DNA from: Phycisphaerales bacterium
GTDB taxonomy: Bacteria > Planctomycetota > Phycisphaerae > Phycisphaerales > UBA1924
DNA: 5,431 nucleotides
Assembly: GCA_007124345.1 (NCBI GenBank)
Contig: SLFH01000270.1
Location: forward strand, 1 to 5,431
Direction of reading: 5' to 3'
Positions within the stretch are counted from its first letter, which is position 1. Each line of letters starts with the position of its first letter. Both the position numbers and the translations under genes were made by a program. Under the pieces are notes generated by a model. It was not told the DNA's origin. It did no database searches and saw only the letters and a program-made list of their open reading frames with translations. This document shows positions 1-5,431 of the stretch, piece after piece.

Positions 1-144
1 CAACCCGTCGTCGAGGTCCGACGGCCCATCATACGCCAGGAGGGTCACATCGTGACCGCGCTCACGCATAAGGCGTGCGAGCTGCGCCGCCTGTAGCTCG
101 GCGCCGCCGCGACCGAGCGCCCCCACGAGGTAAAGGAGCCTCAT
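1..144 (-). CDS. GT4-type glycosyltransferase, N-terminal fragment (runs off left edge)
   Basis: This is the start of a glycosyltransferase; only the first 48 residues lie in the window. It opens with MRLLYLVGALGRGGAELQ, the usual first beta-strand and glycine-rich loop of GT-B fold, GT4-type enzymes, followed by a helix (AAQLARLMRERGHDV) and the second strand (TLLAY). Such proteins transfer a sugar from a nucleotide-sugar donor to a lipid-linked or glycan acceptor on the cytoplasmic face of the membrane. The ATG at 144-142 overlaps the upstream TGA in an ATGA, which fixes the start. A GGGGG run (complement of 152-156) sits 7 nt upstream and may act as ribosome binding site. It is the last visible gene of the leftward operon. 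The donor-binding C-terminal domain, including the EX7E motif, is outside the window, so sugar specificity cannot be judged. Confidence 0.88.
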   Translation of the reverse strand, partial: MRLLYLVGALGRGGAELQAAQLARLMRERGHDVTLLAYDGPSDLDDGL

Positions 145-1349
145 GCCCTGGCCCCCGTGGCGCTCGCTGCCCAAGCACTCACGAGCTTCGCCGCGCTGGC
201 GCTCGCTGCGAAGCGGGCCTCAACGTGCGCTCGTGCCCGCGCCCTCAACTCGTCCACGCGTGTCCCGCCGTCAAGCGCCGCGGCGAGTGCGTCAGCGGCA
301 CCGCCCACGTCGTCCGCGTCGATCACGACACCTGAACGCCCGTGCTCCAGGAGCTCCTCGATGCCGGGGGTGCGGGACACCACGCAAAGGGCCTCACACG
401 CCATAGCCTCCTTGACCACGTTCGGCAACCGCTCGTCGGGCTTGCTCGAGAGCAACACGAACGCTTCTGCCTCGGCCAATGCTGTGATCACCGCGTCATG
501 CGCCACGTGCCCGGCGAAGCGCACCACGTGACCGACACCAAGTACCATCGCCGCCGCCTCAAGGGCGGGTCGCTCCGGACCATCGCCGAGCACTGTGAGC
601 GTGACCCCTGGCAGCCGATCAAACAAGAGTGCAAACGCGCGCAGGACACGGTCGGTCCCCTTCGACGTGATGAGCCGGCCCGCCGTGACCACGCGTCCGG
701 GCACGCGCCCATCTACTCGCTGTCGCACCGCATCGATGGCGGGCAGATCGATGCCGCGGTAGACTACCCGCACGCGTTCGCGCTCAATGCCAAGGGCCTC
801 GATGGCGCTCGTGTTGGCCAAGGCATGCGTCCAAACATACGCCGCCTTACGTGCGACAATCTTGCTTGGCCCGTAGGCGCGGTGCAGGTCGTACGCGCCC
901 AGGAAGAATGACACTGGCTGACTCGTCTCGAAGCGCTGCAGCAACGCGCCGAGCAGTGCCGGGTAGTGCCCCCAGAACAGGTGCACAACGTCGTAGCGCC
1001 CCTGTCGGATCTCGGCATCGATGCGCAGCACGATTGGAAGCAGCGCTAAGCTCTTGAGGCGCTCCCTCGCCGGGCGTACGTGCCGCACCACGAGGGAAAT
1101 CAGGTAGAGCACCCGCCGCGGCGCAAGTACGCCGTCGAGCAACCCACGCAGCGTGCGCGCCAGGTTCAGGTGCCGTGTTCGCACGTGCTCGACCCTCCGC
1201 TCGCGCACCATCGTGGCGTGGCGCGGATGCTCGGGCCGCAGCCCGAACACGTCGACCTCGACCCCGTGCTCGCGAAGCGCCCGCACCTCAACGGCTGCGA
1301 ACGTCTCGGACGGCGCCGGGAACTGCATGGTCACGTAAGCCACCCTCAT
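141..1349 (-). CDS. GT4-type (GT-B fold) glycosyltransferase
   Basis: A complete 402-residue glycosyltransferase, a normal length for the family, predicted to add a sugar during assembly of a surface polysaccharide on the cytoplasmic side of the membrane. The N-terminal half begins MRVAYVTMQFPAPSETF, like the WcaL-type colanic-acid transferases (known family feature: a QFP/SFP-x-x-SETF opening). The C-terminal donor-binding domain shows GRLITSKGTD (residues 224-233, with the Arg and Lys that usually contact the nucleotide diphosphate), LTVLGDGPE (251-259) and the EX7E motif E306-x7-E314 within DERLPNVVKEAMA. The frame stays open upstream to 1517, but those 56 residues are Arg-rich and unlike the family, so I chose the ATG at 1349-1347. 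This start overlaps the stop of the preceding small frame (ATGA) and has no clear Shine-Dalgarno sequence, which suggests translational coupling. Donor and acceptor are not predictable from what I see. Confidence 0.95.
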   Translation of the reverse strand: MRVAYVTMQFPAPSETFAAVEVRALREHGVEVDVFGLRPEHPRHATMVRERRVEHVRTRHLNLARTLRGLLDGVLAPRRVLYLISLVVRHVRPARERLKSLALLPIVLRIDAEIRQGRYDVVHLFWGHYPALLGALLQRFETSQPVSFFLGAYDLHRAYGPSKIVARKAAYVWTHALANTSAIEALGIERERVRVVYRGIDLPAIDAVRQRVDGRVPGRVVTAGRLITSKGTDRVLRAFALLFDRLPGVTLTVLGDGPERPALEAAAMVLGVGHVVRFAGHVAHDAVITALAEAEAFVLLSSKPDERLPNVVKEAMACEALCVVSRTPGIEELLEHGRSGVVIDADDVGGAADALAAALDGGTRVDELRARARAHVEARFAASASAAKLVSAWAASATGARA

Positions 1350-1591
1350 GGCACCACACACGCGGGGGCGCCGACCACGCCGCGCAGTCGGGTCACGACA
1401 CAGCCAATATCCTCGCGCCATATCCTCTCGGTGTAGAGAAGCGACGTCGACGGAGGGAATGGAGCAATCCGCGAGCACCAACGCGCATCGGCCGACAGGA
1501 CGTCGACGAAGAACCACGCCTCCTCGACGCCGCGCGGCTCGAACACCACCGTGTCACGAGGCCTACCAAGATACGGAGACACCTTGCTCAC
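1346..1591 (-). CDS. small hypothetical protein (81 aa) or part of a decayed gene
   Basis: I do not recognise this protein. The frame starts with GTG at 1591-1589, overlapping the TGA of the preceding frame (GTGA), and ends in a TGA that overlaps the glycosyltransferase ATG (ATGA). A weak AGG lies 7 nt upstream of the GTG. About three quarters of codons end in G or C, most strongly in the stretch encoding DTVVFEPRGVEEAWFFVDVL (residues 13-32), which looks like genuine coding sequence. No signal peptide or membrane helix is seen. RD (12-13) followed by V22 and AW (25-26) loosely resembles the RDF-x-DVRD-xx-AY region of extended-SDR nucleotide-sugar reductases, so it could be the C-terminal remnant of such a gene. 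Support for a functional product is limited to the operon geometry and codon bias. Confidence 0.4.
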   Translation of the reverse strand: MSKVSPYLGRPRDTVVFEPRGVEEAWFFVDVLSADARWCSRIAPFPPSTSLLYTERIWREDIGCVVTRLRGVVGAPACVVP

Positions 1592-2010
1592 GTCACGACC
1601 TGTTCATCGAAGCTCGCCGAACGCATCGCCGACGAACACACCTGGACACCTTCGAGGTTACTCCGAACGCCCGGCCCGGACATATCGGTCATGGCGGGCC
1701 AGCTTCGCCGCCAAAGCCACCCCGCGCATTGGCCACGGACCGAGCGATCGAAGGCACGCGGACCTGTCGCAACGCGGCGCCAGCGAGGCCTCGGTCGTAC
1801 CTCACTGAGGCAATCGAGCAGCGTTCGGACACCGTGGACGTTCACGCTCCGATGCAGCGGGTACTGCTCGGTTCCCAAGCCGAACATCGCCTCGCTGCCA
1901 CATAGCGCATGCCCACCCGACATGATGTCCGGAGGCGTGCTGGACTCCGTTCGACACGCCTTACGTTCACCCTCGCGCACGGTGCCGCCCCTGCCCAAAA
2001 GGCTTATCAC
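1588..2010 (-). CDS. hypothetical protein (140 aa), possibly a decayed SDR-type gene
   Basis: I do not recognise a family with confidence. The GTG start (2010-2008) overlaps the kinase TGA in a GTGA. A good AGGGGG (complement of 2019-2024) lies 8 nt upstream, so initiation here is credible. The product is rich in Arg, Ser, Gly, Cys and Trp, which is typical of spurious or degraded high-GC frames. By my count about 72% of codons end in G or C, a weak coding bias. SVNVHGVRTLLD (residues 55-66) resembles the conserved VNVxGTxxLL segment of extended short-chain dehydrogenases. A PD (27-28) upstream, RSNLEGVQ (116-123) and SFDEQVV (133-139) downstream occur in the order seen in GDP-4-keto-6-deoxymannose reductases (RPxNxxGPxQ, then SFxxQ). 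The glycine-rich NAD(P) loop and catalytic YxxxK are absent, so it would not be an active SDR. It may be a relic, an orphan gene or non-coding. Confidence 0.33.
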   Translation of the reverse strand: MISLLGRGGTVREGERKACRTESSTPPDIMSGGHALCGSEAMFGLGTEQYPLHRSVNVHGVRTLLDCLSEVRPRPRWRRVATGPRAFDRSVRGQCAGWLWRRSWPAMTDMSGPGVRSNLEGVQVCSSAMRSASFDEQVVT

Positions 2011-3584
2011 GCGTGAGGCCCCCTGGCACCCGGTCTGGGCGCCGAGTCGCTGGTGGTGGCTTCGCGCACATCGGTGTCGTCACCGTAGCCGTAGCCGTGC
2101 CCGTAGCCGTCACGTCGTGGATCACCACGCCGTGACACCATGTTGGCCACCACCCCGAGTACGGGGACGTTCGCGCGTCGCAGCAACTGGAGGGAACGGT
2201 ATACTGAACGGCGGTTCGCTTCACGCATGCTCACGACCAGGATGGCGGCCGAAGCAATCGGTGCCATGGACAGGGTGTCAGCGACGACCAAGAGCGGCGC
2301 GCTGTCGAGGATGATGACGTCGTAGTCAGCCTTGACGTTGTCGAGCAGAGACGGCAATCGATTGCCCAACAACTCGGCTGGTTCAGCAACGGCCTCGAAC
2401 GAAGGGTACACGTCCAAGGCCCCACGAGCGACGCTCACGTGTGCTGCCGGCTGGACGACGTCTGCCGAAAGGGCATCACGAAGGCTCACCGTGCCAGCAG
2501 GGTCGAGTTGGTACTCGGCCGCGATCATCGGTCGCCTGAGGTCCGCGTCCACCAGGAGCGTCTTGTACCCTTGCGCGGCAAAGCTCTCGGCCAACGTGAT
2601 GGCCACGGAGGTCTTGCCATGGTTCGCCCCGTAGCCCGACACCAATATCACCTTGGGGTGCACGTCCGCGAGATCGAACATGAGGTTCATCCGGAGGTAC
2701 GAGGCGGCCTCGCGCGATAGGCGCCGCTCACGACTTCGACTGAAGGGGAACTCCGTCAAAATCGGCACACCCGATACCGCGGCCAAAGCATCGACGCTCG
2801 GTATGCGCACATCGAGCACCTGGCGGAAGAACCGTACACCGTAGACGAGGAGTGCCGCGAGCAACGCGCCCGTCGCCGCGTTCCTGGTCGGCCTGGGGGC
2901 GACCGGTGTGAAGAACGGTATCGCGGTCTCGAGGATCTCGAGGCGCCCGATTGCAGCGTTGCGCAGGGCGCGAGCCGAACTGAGCTGGATCGCCAGGTCG
3001 TCACGAGAGCGCAGCAGACCATCGCGCGTGTTCTCGTCGAGAGGCGTTGACAGTTCCACATCGATTCCATCGATCTGCGATTGCAACGCCACGATGACCG
3101 TCTCCAACGAACGCGTCGCGCGACCCTCGTCCCACTCGACCGCAGCCCTCGCCCCCGCGTTCGCGATCTGTGCCGCACGTTCAGGCCGGGACGCAAGGGC
3201 CTCGATCCGCATGACCGTCGTCGTCGTGGTAGCACTTGTAGTCACGCTCAGCTGCCCACCCAGACCACCGCCCGTGTCGATGCCGTCAGCTCTCAGGATG
3301 GCGATGGTGGGTTCGAGCACGGCACGACTGAGGATCGCCGTGCGATACGTAGCGGCGTCGAGACTTGGCGCGGTCACGAGTACGTTGCCGAACCCAACCG
3401 TTGGCGAAGCGCCGTGGGTCGCGACCAGCGTAGCGACGGCTCGATAGGTCGGTGCGATCCTGCTCGTGAGGACGTACGCTACCGCGCCACCGACCACAGC
3501 CATGAGCAGTGCCCAGAGGAGACCCTGGCGCACGAAGTCGAGCAGATCACGGAGGCTCAGTTCGATCGGTTCGTCCATCATCAT
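2007..3584 (-). CDS. Wzc-like fused Wzz / bacterial tyrosine kinase (BY-kinase), polysaccharide co-polymerase
   Basis: A 525-residue inner-membrane protein predicted to control chain length and export of a surface polysaccharide. The N-terminal Wzz-type domain has a first membrane helix at about residues 22-40 and an extracytoplasmic region with predicted coiled-coil segments (about 135-220). It closes with a proline-containing stretch (TPVAPRPTRN) and a second helix at about 236-250. The cytoplasmic kinase domain carries Walker A SGYGANHGKTS (316-326, Lys324), Walker A' LLVDADLRRP (343-352, Asp346 and Asp348) and Walker B VIILDSAPL (423-431, Asp427). The tail has a Tyr cluster, GYGHGYGYG (Tyr494, 498, 500), the usual autophosphorylation site. 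Three ATGs occur in a row (3584, 3581, 3578). A TGGG (complement of 3588-3591) best fits the second or third, so the true start may be 3 to 6 nt further in. The frame opens back to 3659, but that extension looks non-coding. It is the first gene of the leftward operon. Confidence 0.95.
   Translation of the reverse strand: MMMDEPIELSLRDLLDFVRQGLLWALLMAVVGGAVAYVLTSRIAPTYRAVATLVATHGASPTVGFGNVLVTAPSLDAATYRTAILSRAVLEPTIAILRADGIDTGGGLGGQLSVTTSATTTTTVMRIEALASRPERAAQIANAGARAAVEWDEGRATRSLETVIVALQSQIDGIDVELSTPLDENTRDGLLRSRDDLAIQLSSARALRNAAIGRLEILETAIPFFTPVAPRPTRNAATGALLAALLVYGVRFFRQVLDVRIPSVDALAAVSGVPILTEFPFSRSRERRLSREAASYLRMNLMFDLADVHPKVILVSGYGANHGKTSVAITLAESFAAQGYKTLLVDADLRRPMIAAEYQLDPAGTVSLRDALSADVVQPAAHVSVARGALDVYPSFEAVAEPAELLGNRLPSLLDNVKADYDVIILDSAPLLVVADTLSMAPIASAAILVVSMREANRRSVYRSLQLLRRANVPVLGVVANMVSRRGDPRRDGYGHGYGYGDDTDVREATTSDSAPRPGARGPHA
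2083..2112 (-). repeat. hexanucleotide repeat encoding the kinase Gly-Tyr tail
   Basis: Five consecutive hexamers occur on the plus strand: CCGTAG, CCGTAG, CCGTGC, CCGTAG and CCGTCA. On the coding (minus) strand the units make alternating Gly-Tyr or Gly-His dipeptides in the C-terminal tyrosine cluster of the kinase. Unit gain or loss would stay in frame and add or remove one Gly-Tyr pair. Confidence 0.75.
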
Positions 3585-3655
3585 CGGCCCACGCAGCACG
3601 ATACCAATCGCGTCTTCGCCGCCATCGACAAGGGTCACTCGACAGCATGCATTGA

Positions 3656-3679
3656 TCACGACAGTCGCAAGGGTCGTGA
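3656..3679. promoter_or_regulatory. inverted repeat, candidate operator
   Basis: TCACGAC (3656-3662) and GTCGTGA (3673-3679) are perfect inverted copies separated by 10 nt, with arm centres 17 bp apart. The location, in the middle of a divergent promoter region, suits a dimeric regulator that could control both transcription units. A transcribed hairpin in the kinase leader is an alternative. No regulator gene is present in the window to pair with it. Confidence 0.35.
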
Positions 3680-3751
3680 CGACTAATGCGTCTTCGTCTA
3701 CGGTTGGTTGATACGCTCACGGTCGACCTGCGGTCTAATCCGCGAGAGGAC

Positions 3752-3755
3752 GGAG
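3752..3755 (+). promoter_or_regulatory. ribosome binding site of the ABC exporter
   Basis: GGAG lies 7 nt before the ATG at 3763, with an AGAGGA just upstream (3745-3750). This supports that ATG as the exporter start rather than a later one. Confidence 0.65.
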
Positions 3756-3762
3756 CCTAAGC

Positions 3763-5431
3763 ATGGTGCGACGATTCTGGAGGCTGCTCGAGCGAGGCGA
3801 GCGGCGCGCGCTGATGTCACTGGTGCCGTTGATGCTCGTGACGGCAGCCATCGAGATCATTGGTGTAGCCGCTGTGATCCCGTTCCTATCGGTCCTCGCG
3901 GACCCAGACTCGTTGGCATCGTTGCCGCTCATTGGCCCACTCGTCGTGGCCAGAGAGATCGACGATGTGGGCGTTCTTGTGCGTCTGACGGGCCTGCTCC
4001 TCGCGGCCGTCATCCTCGTGGCCAACATCGTGATCATCGTGAAGCAGTATTGGCTGCTCCGCTTCTCATGGTCGCTCAACCATGCGCTGTCCACCCGGCT
4101 GCTGCGTCATTACCTGCGGCAGGCGTACGTGTTCACGCTGACACGCAACACCGGTTCAATGACAAACAAGTTGATCGTCGAGATACGCCAGGTGGTCGAG
4201 TGGGGCTTGCGCAGCGCCATGGAGATCGTCGTCCGGGTGGCGATGATCGTGGCGCTGGTCGGAGTCTTGATTGCACTCGATCCACAGATGGCGGTTGTGG
4301 TGTTCGCGGCGTTGGGCGTGGTCTACGGGACCATCTACCAGGTTACGAAGGGCGTCCTGCGCCGGCTGGGCCGGGAAACGGTCGTGGCCGGCGCGTCCCG
4401 TGTCAAGGCGATCAACGAGGCGTTGGGTGGCTTCAAGGAACTCAAGGTCGCAGGGCGTGAGGCGTCCGCGTTACACGCCTACACAGTGCCATCCCGCCGC
4501 TTCGGCGACCTCCAGGCGACGATCGGTGCGATCAGTATCCTGCCACGGTATGCGCTCGAGGCGCTCGCGATCGGTGGCATGGTGTTGATCGCGACCCTCA
4601 TGGCTGGGCGGGACGGCAGCTTCGCCGCTACCTTGCCGCTCCTCGGAGCGTACGCCTTCGCGGGCATGAGGCTGCTACCATCGATACAAGCACTGTTCTC
4701 CTCTTTGGCGCGCATCCGGAGCGTGACCGGTGCGCTGGAGGCCGTCGAGGCCGACTTCCTCGAAGCAGCAACGGAAGGAGCGCTTGAGGCTCCGCCGACG
4801 CCGCCTCCCTTCAACGATGCGATCGAGTTGCGAAGTGTCGGCTTCGCCTACCCAACGACCGACCATCTTGTGCTGCACGGCATCGACGTCGAGATTCCGC
4901 GAGGGCGCAGCGTTGCGTTCGTTGGCCGCACCGGTTCGGGCAAGACCACGCTGGTTGACGTGGTGCTCGGCCTGCTCGAACCCGACACGGGCGTGGTGAT
5001 GCTCGACGGTGTTCCCGTCGAAGCGGACCAACGGCGCGCGTACCGACGCCTGTTCGGCTACGTGCCCCAGAGCATCTTCCTCATGGACGACACGATCGCG
5101 CGGAACGTCGCCTTCGGTGTCGCCGAGGAGGAGATCGATCATGGGGCCGTCCGGAACGCCTGCGAACTCGCTCAGATCGCCGACTTCATCGAGCAGGAGC
5201 TACCCGCCGGCTACGCAACGGTGGTCGGCGAACGCGGCGTGCGATTGTCCGGCGGCCAGCGACAGCGCATCGGCATCGCACGCGCCCTGTACCACCGGCC
5301 TCAGATCCTGGTCTTCGACGAGGCCACCAGTGCGCTGGACGTGCACACCGAACGCCACGTCTACGCAGCGGTGGCGGCTCTCGCGAAGACCCACACGATC
5401 ATCACGGTGGCGCATCGCCTCGAGACCGTCA
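3763..5431 (+). CDS. ABC exporter, PglK-like lipid-linked oligosaccharide flippase (3' end cut)
   Basis: A full-length ABC transporter, membrane domain fused to ATPase, with 556 residues visible and no stop before the window edge; perhaps a few tens of residues are missing. The membrane domain shows about six hydrophobic segments (roughly 17-45, 69-95, 150-170, 175-195, 262-285 and 293-315). The segment ending in TRNTGSMTNK (about 127-136) resembles the PglK-type flippases. The ATPase domain has an A-loop Tyr363, Walker A GRTGSGKTT (388-396, Lys394), Q-loop Gln436, signature LSGGQ (495-499), Walker B ILVFDE (515-520, catalytic Glu520), D-loop SALD (523-526) and H-loop His551, so all catalytic elements are intact. 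By analogy with PglK it would flip an undecaprenyl-linked glycan outward using ATP. A general MsbA-like lipid or drug exporter is the alternative. Context beside glycosyltransferases and a Wzc-like kinase favours the glycan role. Confidence 0.93.
   Translation, partial: MVRRFWRLLERGERRALMSLVPLMLVTAAIEIIGVAAVIPFLSVLADPDSLASLPLIGPLVVAREIDDVGVLVRLTGLLLAAVILVANIVIIVKQYWLLRFSWSLNHALSTRLLRHYLRQAYVFTLTRNTGSMTNKLIVEIRQVVEWGLRSAMEIVVRVAMIVALVGVLIALDPQMAVVVFAALGVVYGTIYQVTKGVLRRLGRETVVAGASRVKAINEALGGFKELKVAGREASALHAYTVPSRRFGDLQATIGAISILPRYALEALAIGGMVLIATLMAGRDGSFAATLPLLGAYAFAGMRLLPSIQALFSSLARIRSVTGALEAVEADFLEAATEGALEAPPTPPPFNDAIELRSVGFAYPTTDHLVLHGIDVEIPRGRSVAFVGRTGSGKTTLVDVVLGLLEPDTGVVMLDGVPVEADQRRAYRRLFGYVPQSIFLMDDTIARNVAFGVAEEEIDHGAVRNACELAQIADFIEQELPAGYATVVGERGVRLSGGQRQRIGIARALYHRPQILVFDEATSALDVHTERHVYAAVAALAKTHTIITVAHRLETV

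Larger units (their letters stand above)
3585..3762. promoter_or_regulatory. divergent intergenic region between the kinase operon and the ABC exporter
   Basis: This gap of about 180 bp separates the start of the leftward kinase operon from the rightward ABC exporter, so promoters for both units should lie here. I see no gene in it: the open frames crossing it lack family-like sequence. I could not pick a convincing -35/-10 pair with proper spacing on either strand. TTGATA (3708-3713) and TCTAAT (3734-3739) are promoter-like, but they are 20 bp apart and too close to the ribosome binding site. The region holds a 7-bp inverted repeat and a GGTCGACC palindrome (3721-3728). Confidence 0.6.

Noticed and set aside
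1350..1517. A 56-codon N-terminal extension of the complete glycosyltransferase
   Set aside because: The extra residues are Arg- and Cys-rich and unlike the family, whose proteins start at the first beta-strand (MRVAYVT). The region is better used by the 81-codon frame.
1175..2314. A 379-codon plus-strand open frame antisense to the glycosyltransferase, the small frames and the kinase
   Set aside because: It runs opposite three leftward frames, is dominated by Arg, Pro, Ser and Thr with no domain or motif, and covers parts of two clearly real minus-strand genes. Long antisense frames are expected in GC-rich DNA.
3585..3659. A 25-codon N-terminal extension of the BY-kinase
   Set aside because: Wzz domains begin shortly before the first helix, as the MMMDEPIELSLRDLL start does. 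The extension has no family-like sequence and would consume most of the divergent promoter.
3730..3743. A small stem GCGG-N6-CCGC just upstream of the exporter ribosome binding site
   Set aside because: Four-base arms in GC-rich DNA are expected by chance, and there is no T-tract to make it a terminator.
3708..4460. A 250-codon plus-strand frame ahead of and within the ABC exporter
   Set aside because: It is an out-of-frame shadow of the exporter, Arg/Gly/Asp-rich and without motifs. The exporter frame has membrane helices and a complete ATPase domain.

Overview
The window is part of a surface-polysaccharide (capsule, exopolysaccharide or glycan) biosynthesis locus from a high-GC bacterium. 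Coding third positions are strongly G/C-rich. The genes are packed with 4-bp start/stop overlaps. Wzz-like and tyrosine-kinase domains are fused in one protein. An actinobacterial source is plausible, but nothing in the sequence settles the lineage.

Layout. A leftward operon runs from about 3584 to the left edge. It contains a fused Wzz/BY-kinase chain-length regulator (2007-3584), a puzzling 660-bp stretch with two small overlapping reading frames (1588-2010 and 1346-1591), a complete GT-B glycosyltransferase of the GT4 type (141-1349), and the first 48 codons of a second GT4-type glycosyltransferase that runs off the left edge (1-144). Every junction in this series is a 4-bp overlap (GTGA, GTGA, ATGA, ATGA), so translation is probably coupled along it. 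Rightward, starting at 3763 and running off the right edge without a stop, is a full-length ABC exporter resembling PglK-type lipid-linked oligosaccharide flippases. The two transcription units diverge from a gap of about 180 bp that contains a perfect 7-bp inverted repeat.

Likely cooperation (inference). The glycosyltransferases build a lipid-linked repeat unit, the PglK-like ABC protein flips it across the membrane, and the Wzc-like kinase controls polymerisation or export through its tyrosine cluster and ATPase domain.

The least explained part is 1350-2006. The two short frames there are unlike any family I recognise with confidence. Scattered, ordered motif similarities suggest it may be the relic of an extended-SDR nucleotide-sugar reductase or epimerase, whereas the neat overlaps argue for real small genes. 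No RNA genes, CRISPR arrays, insertion sequences or convincing terminators were seen.
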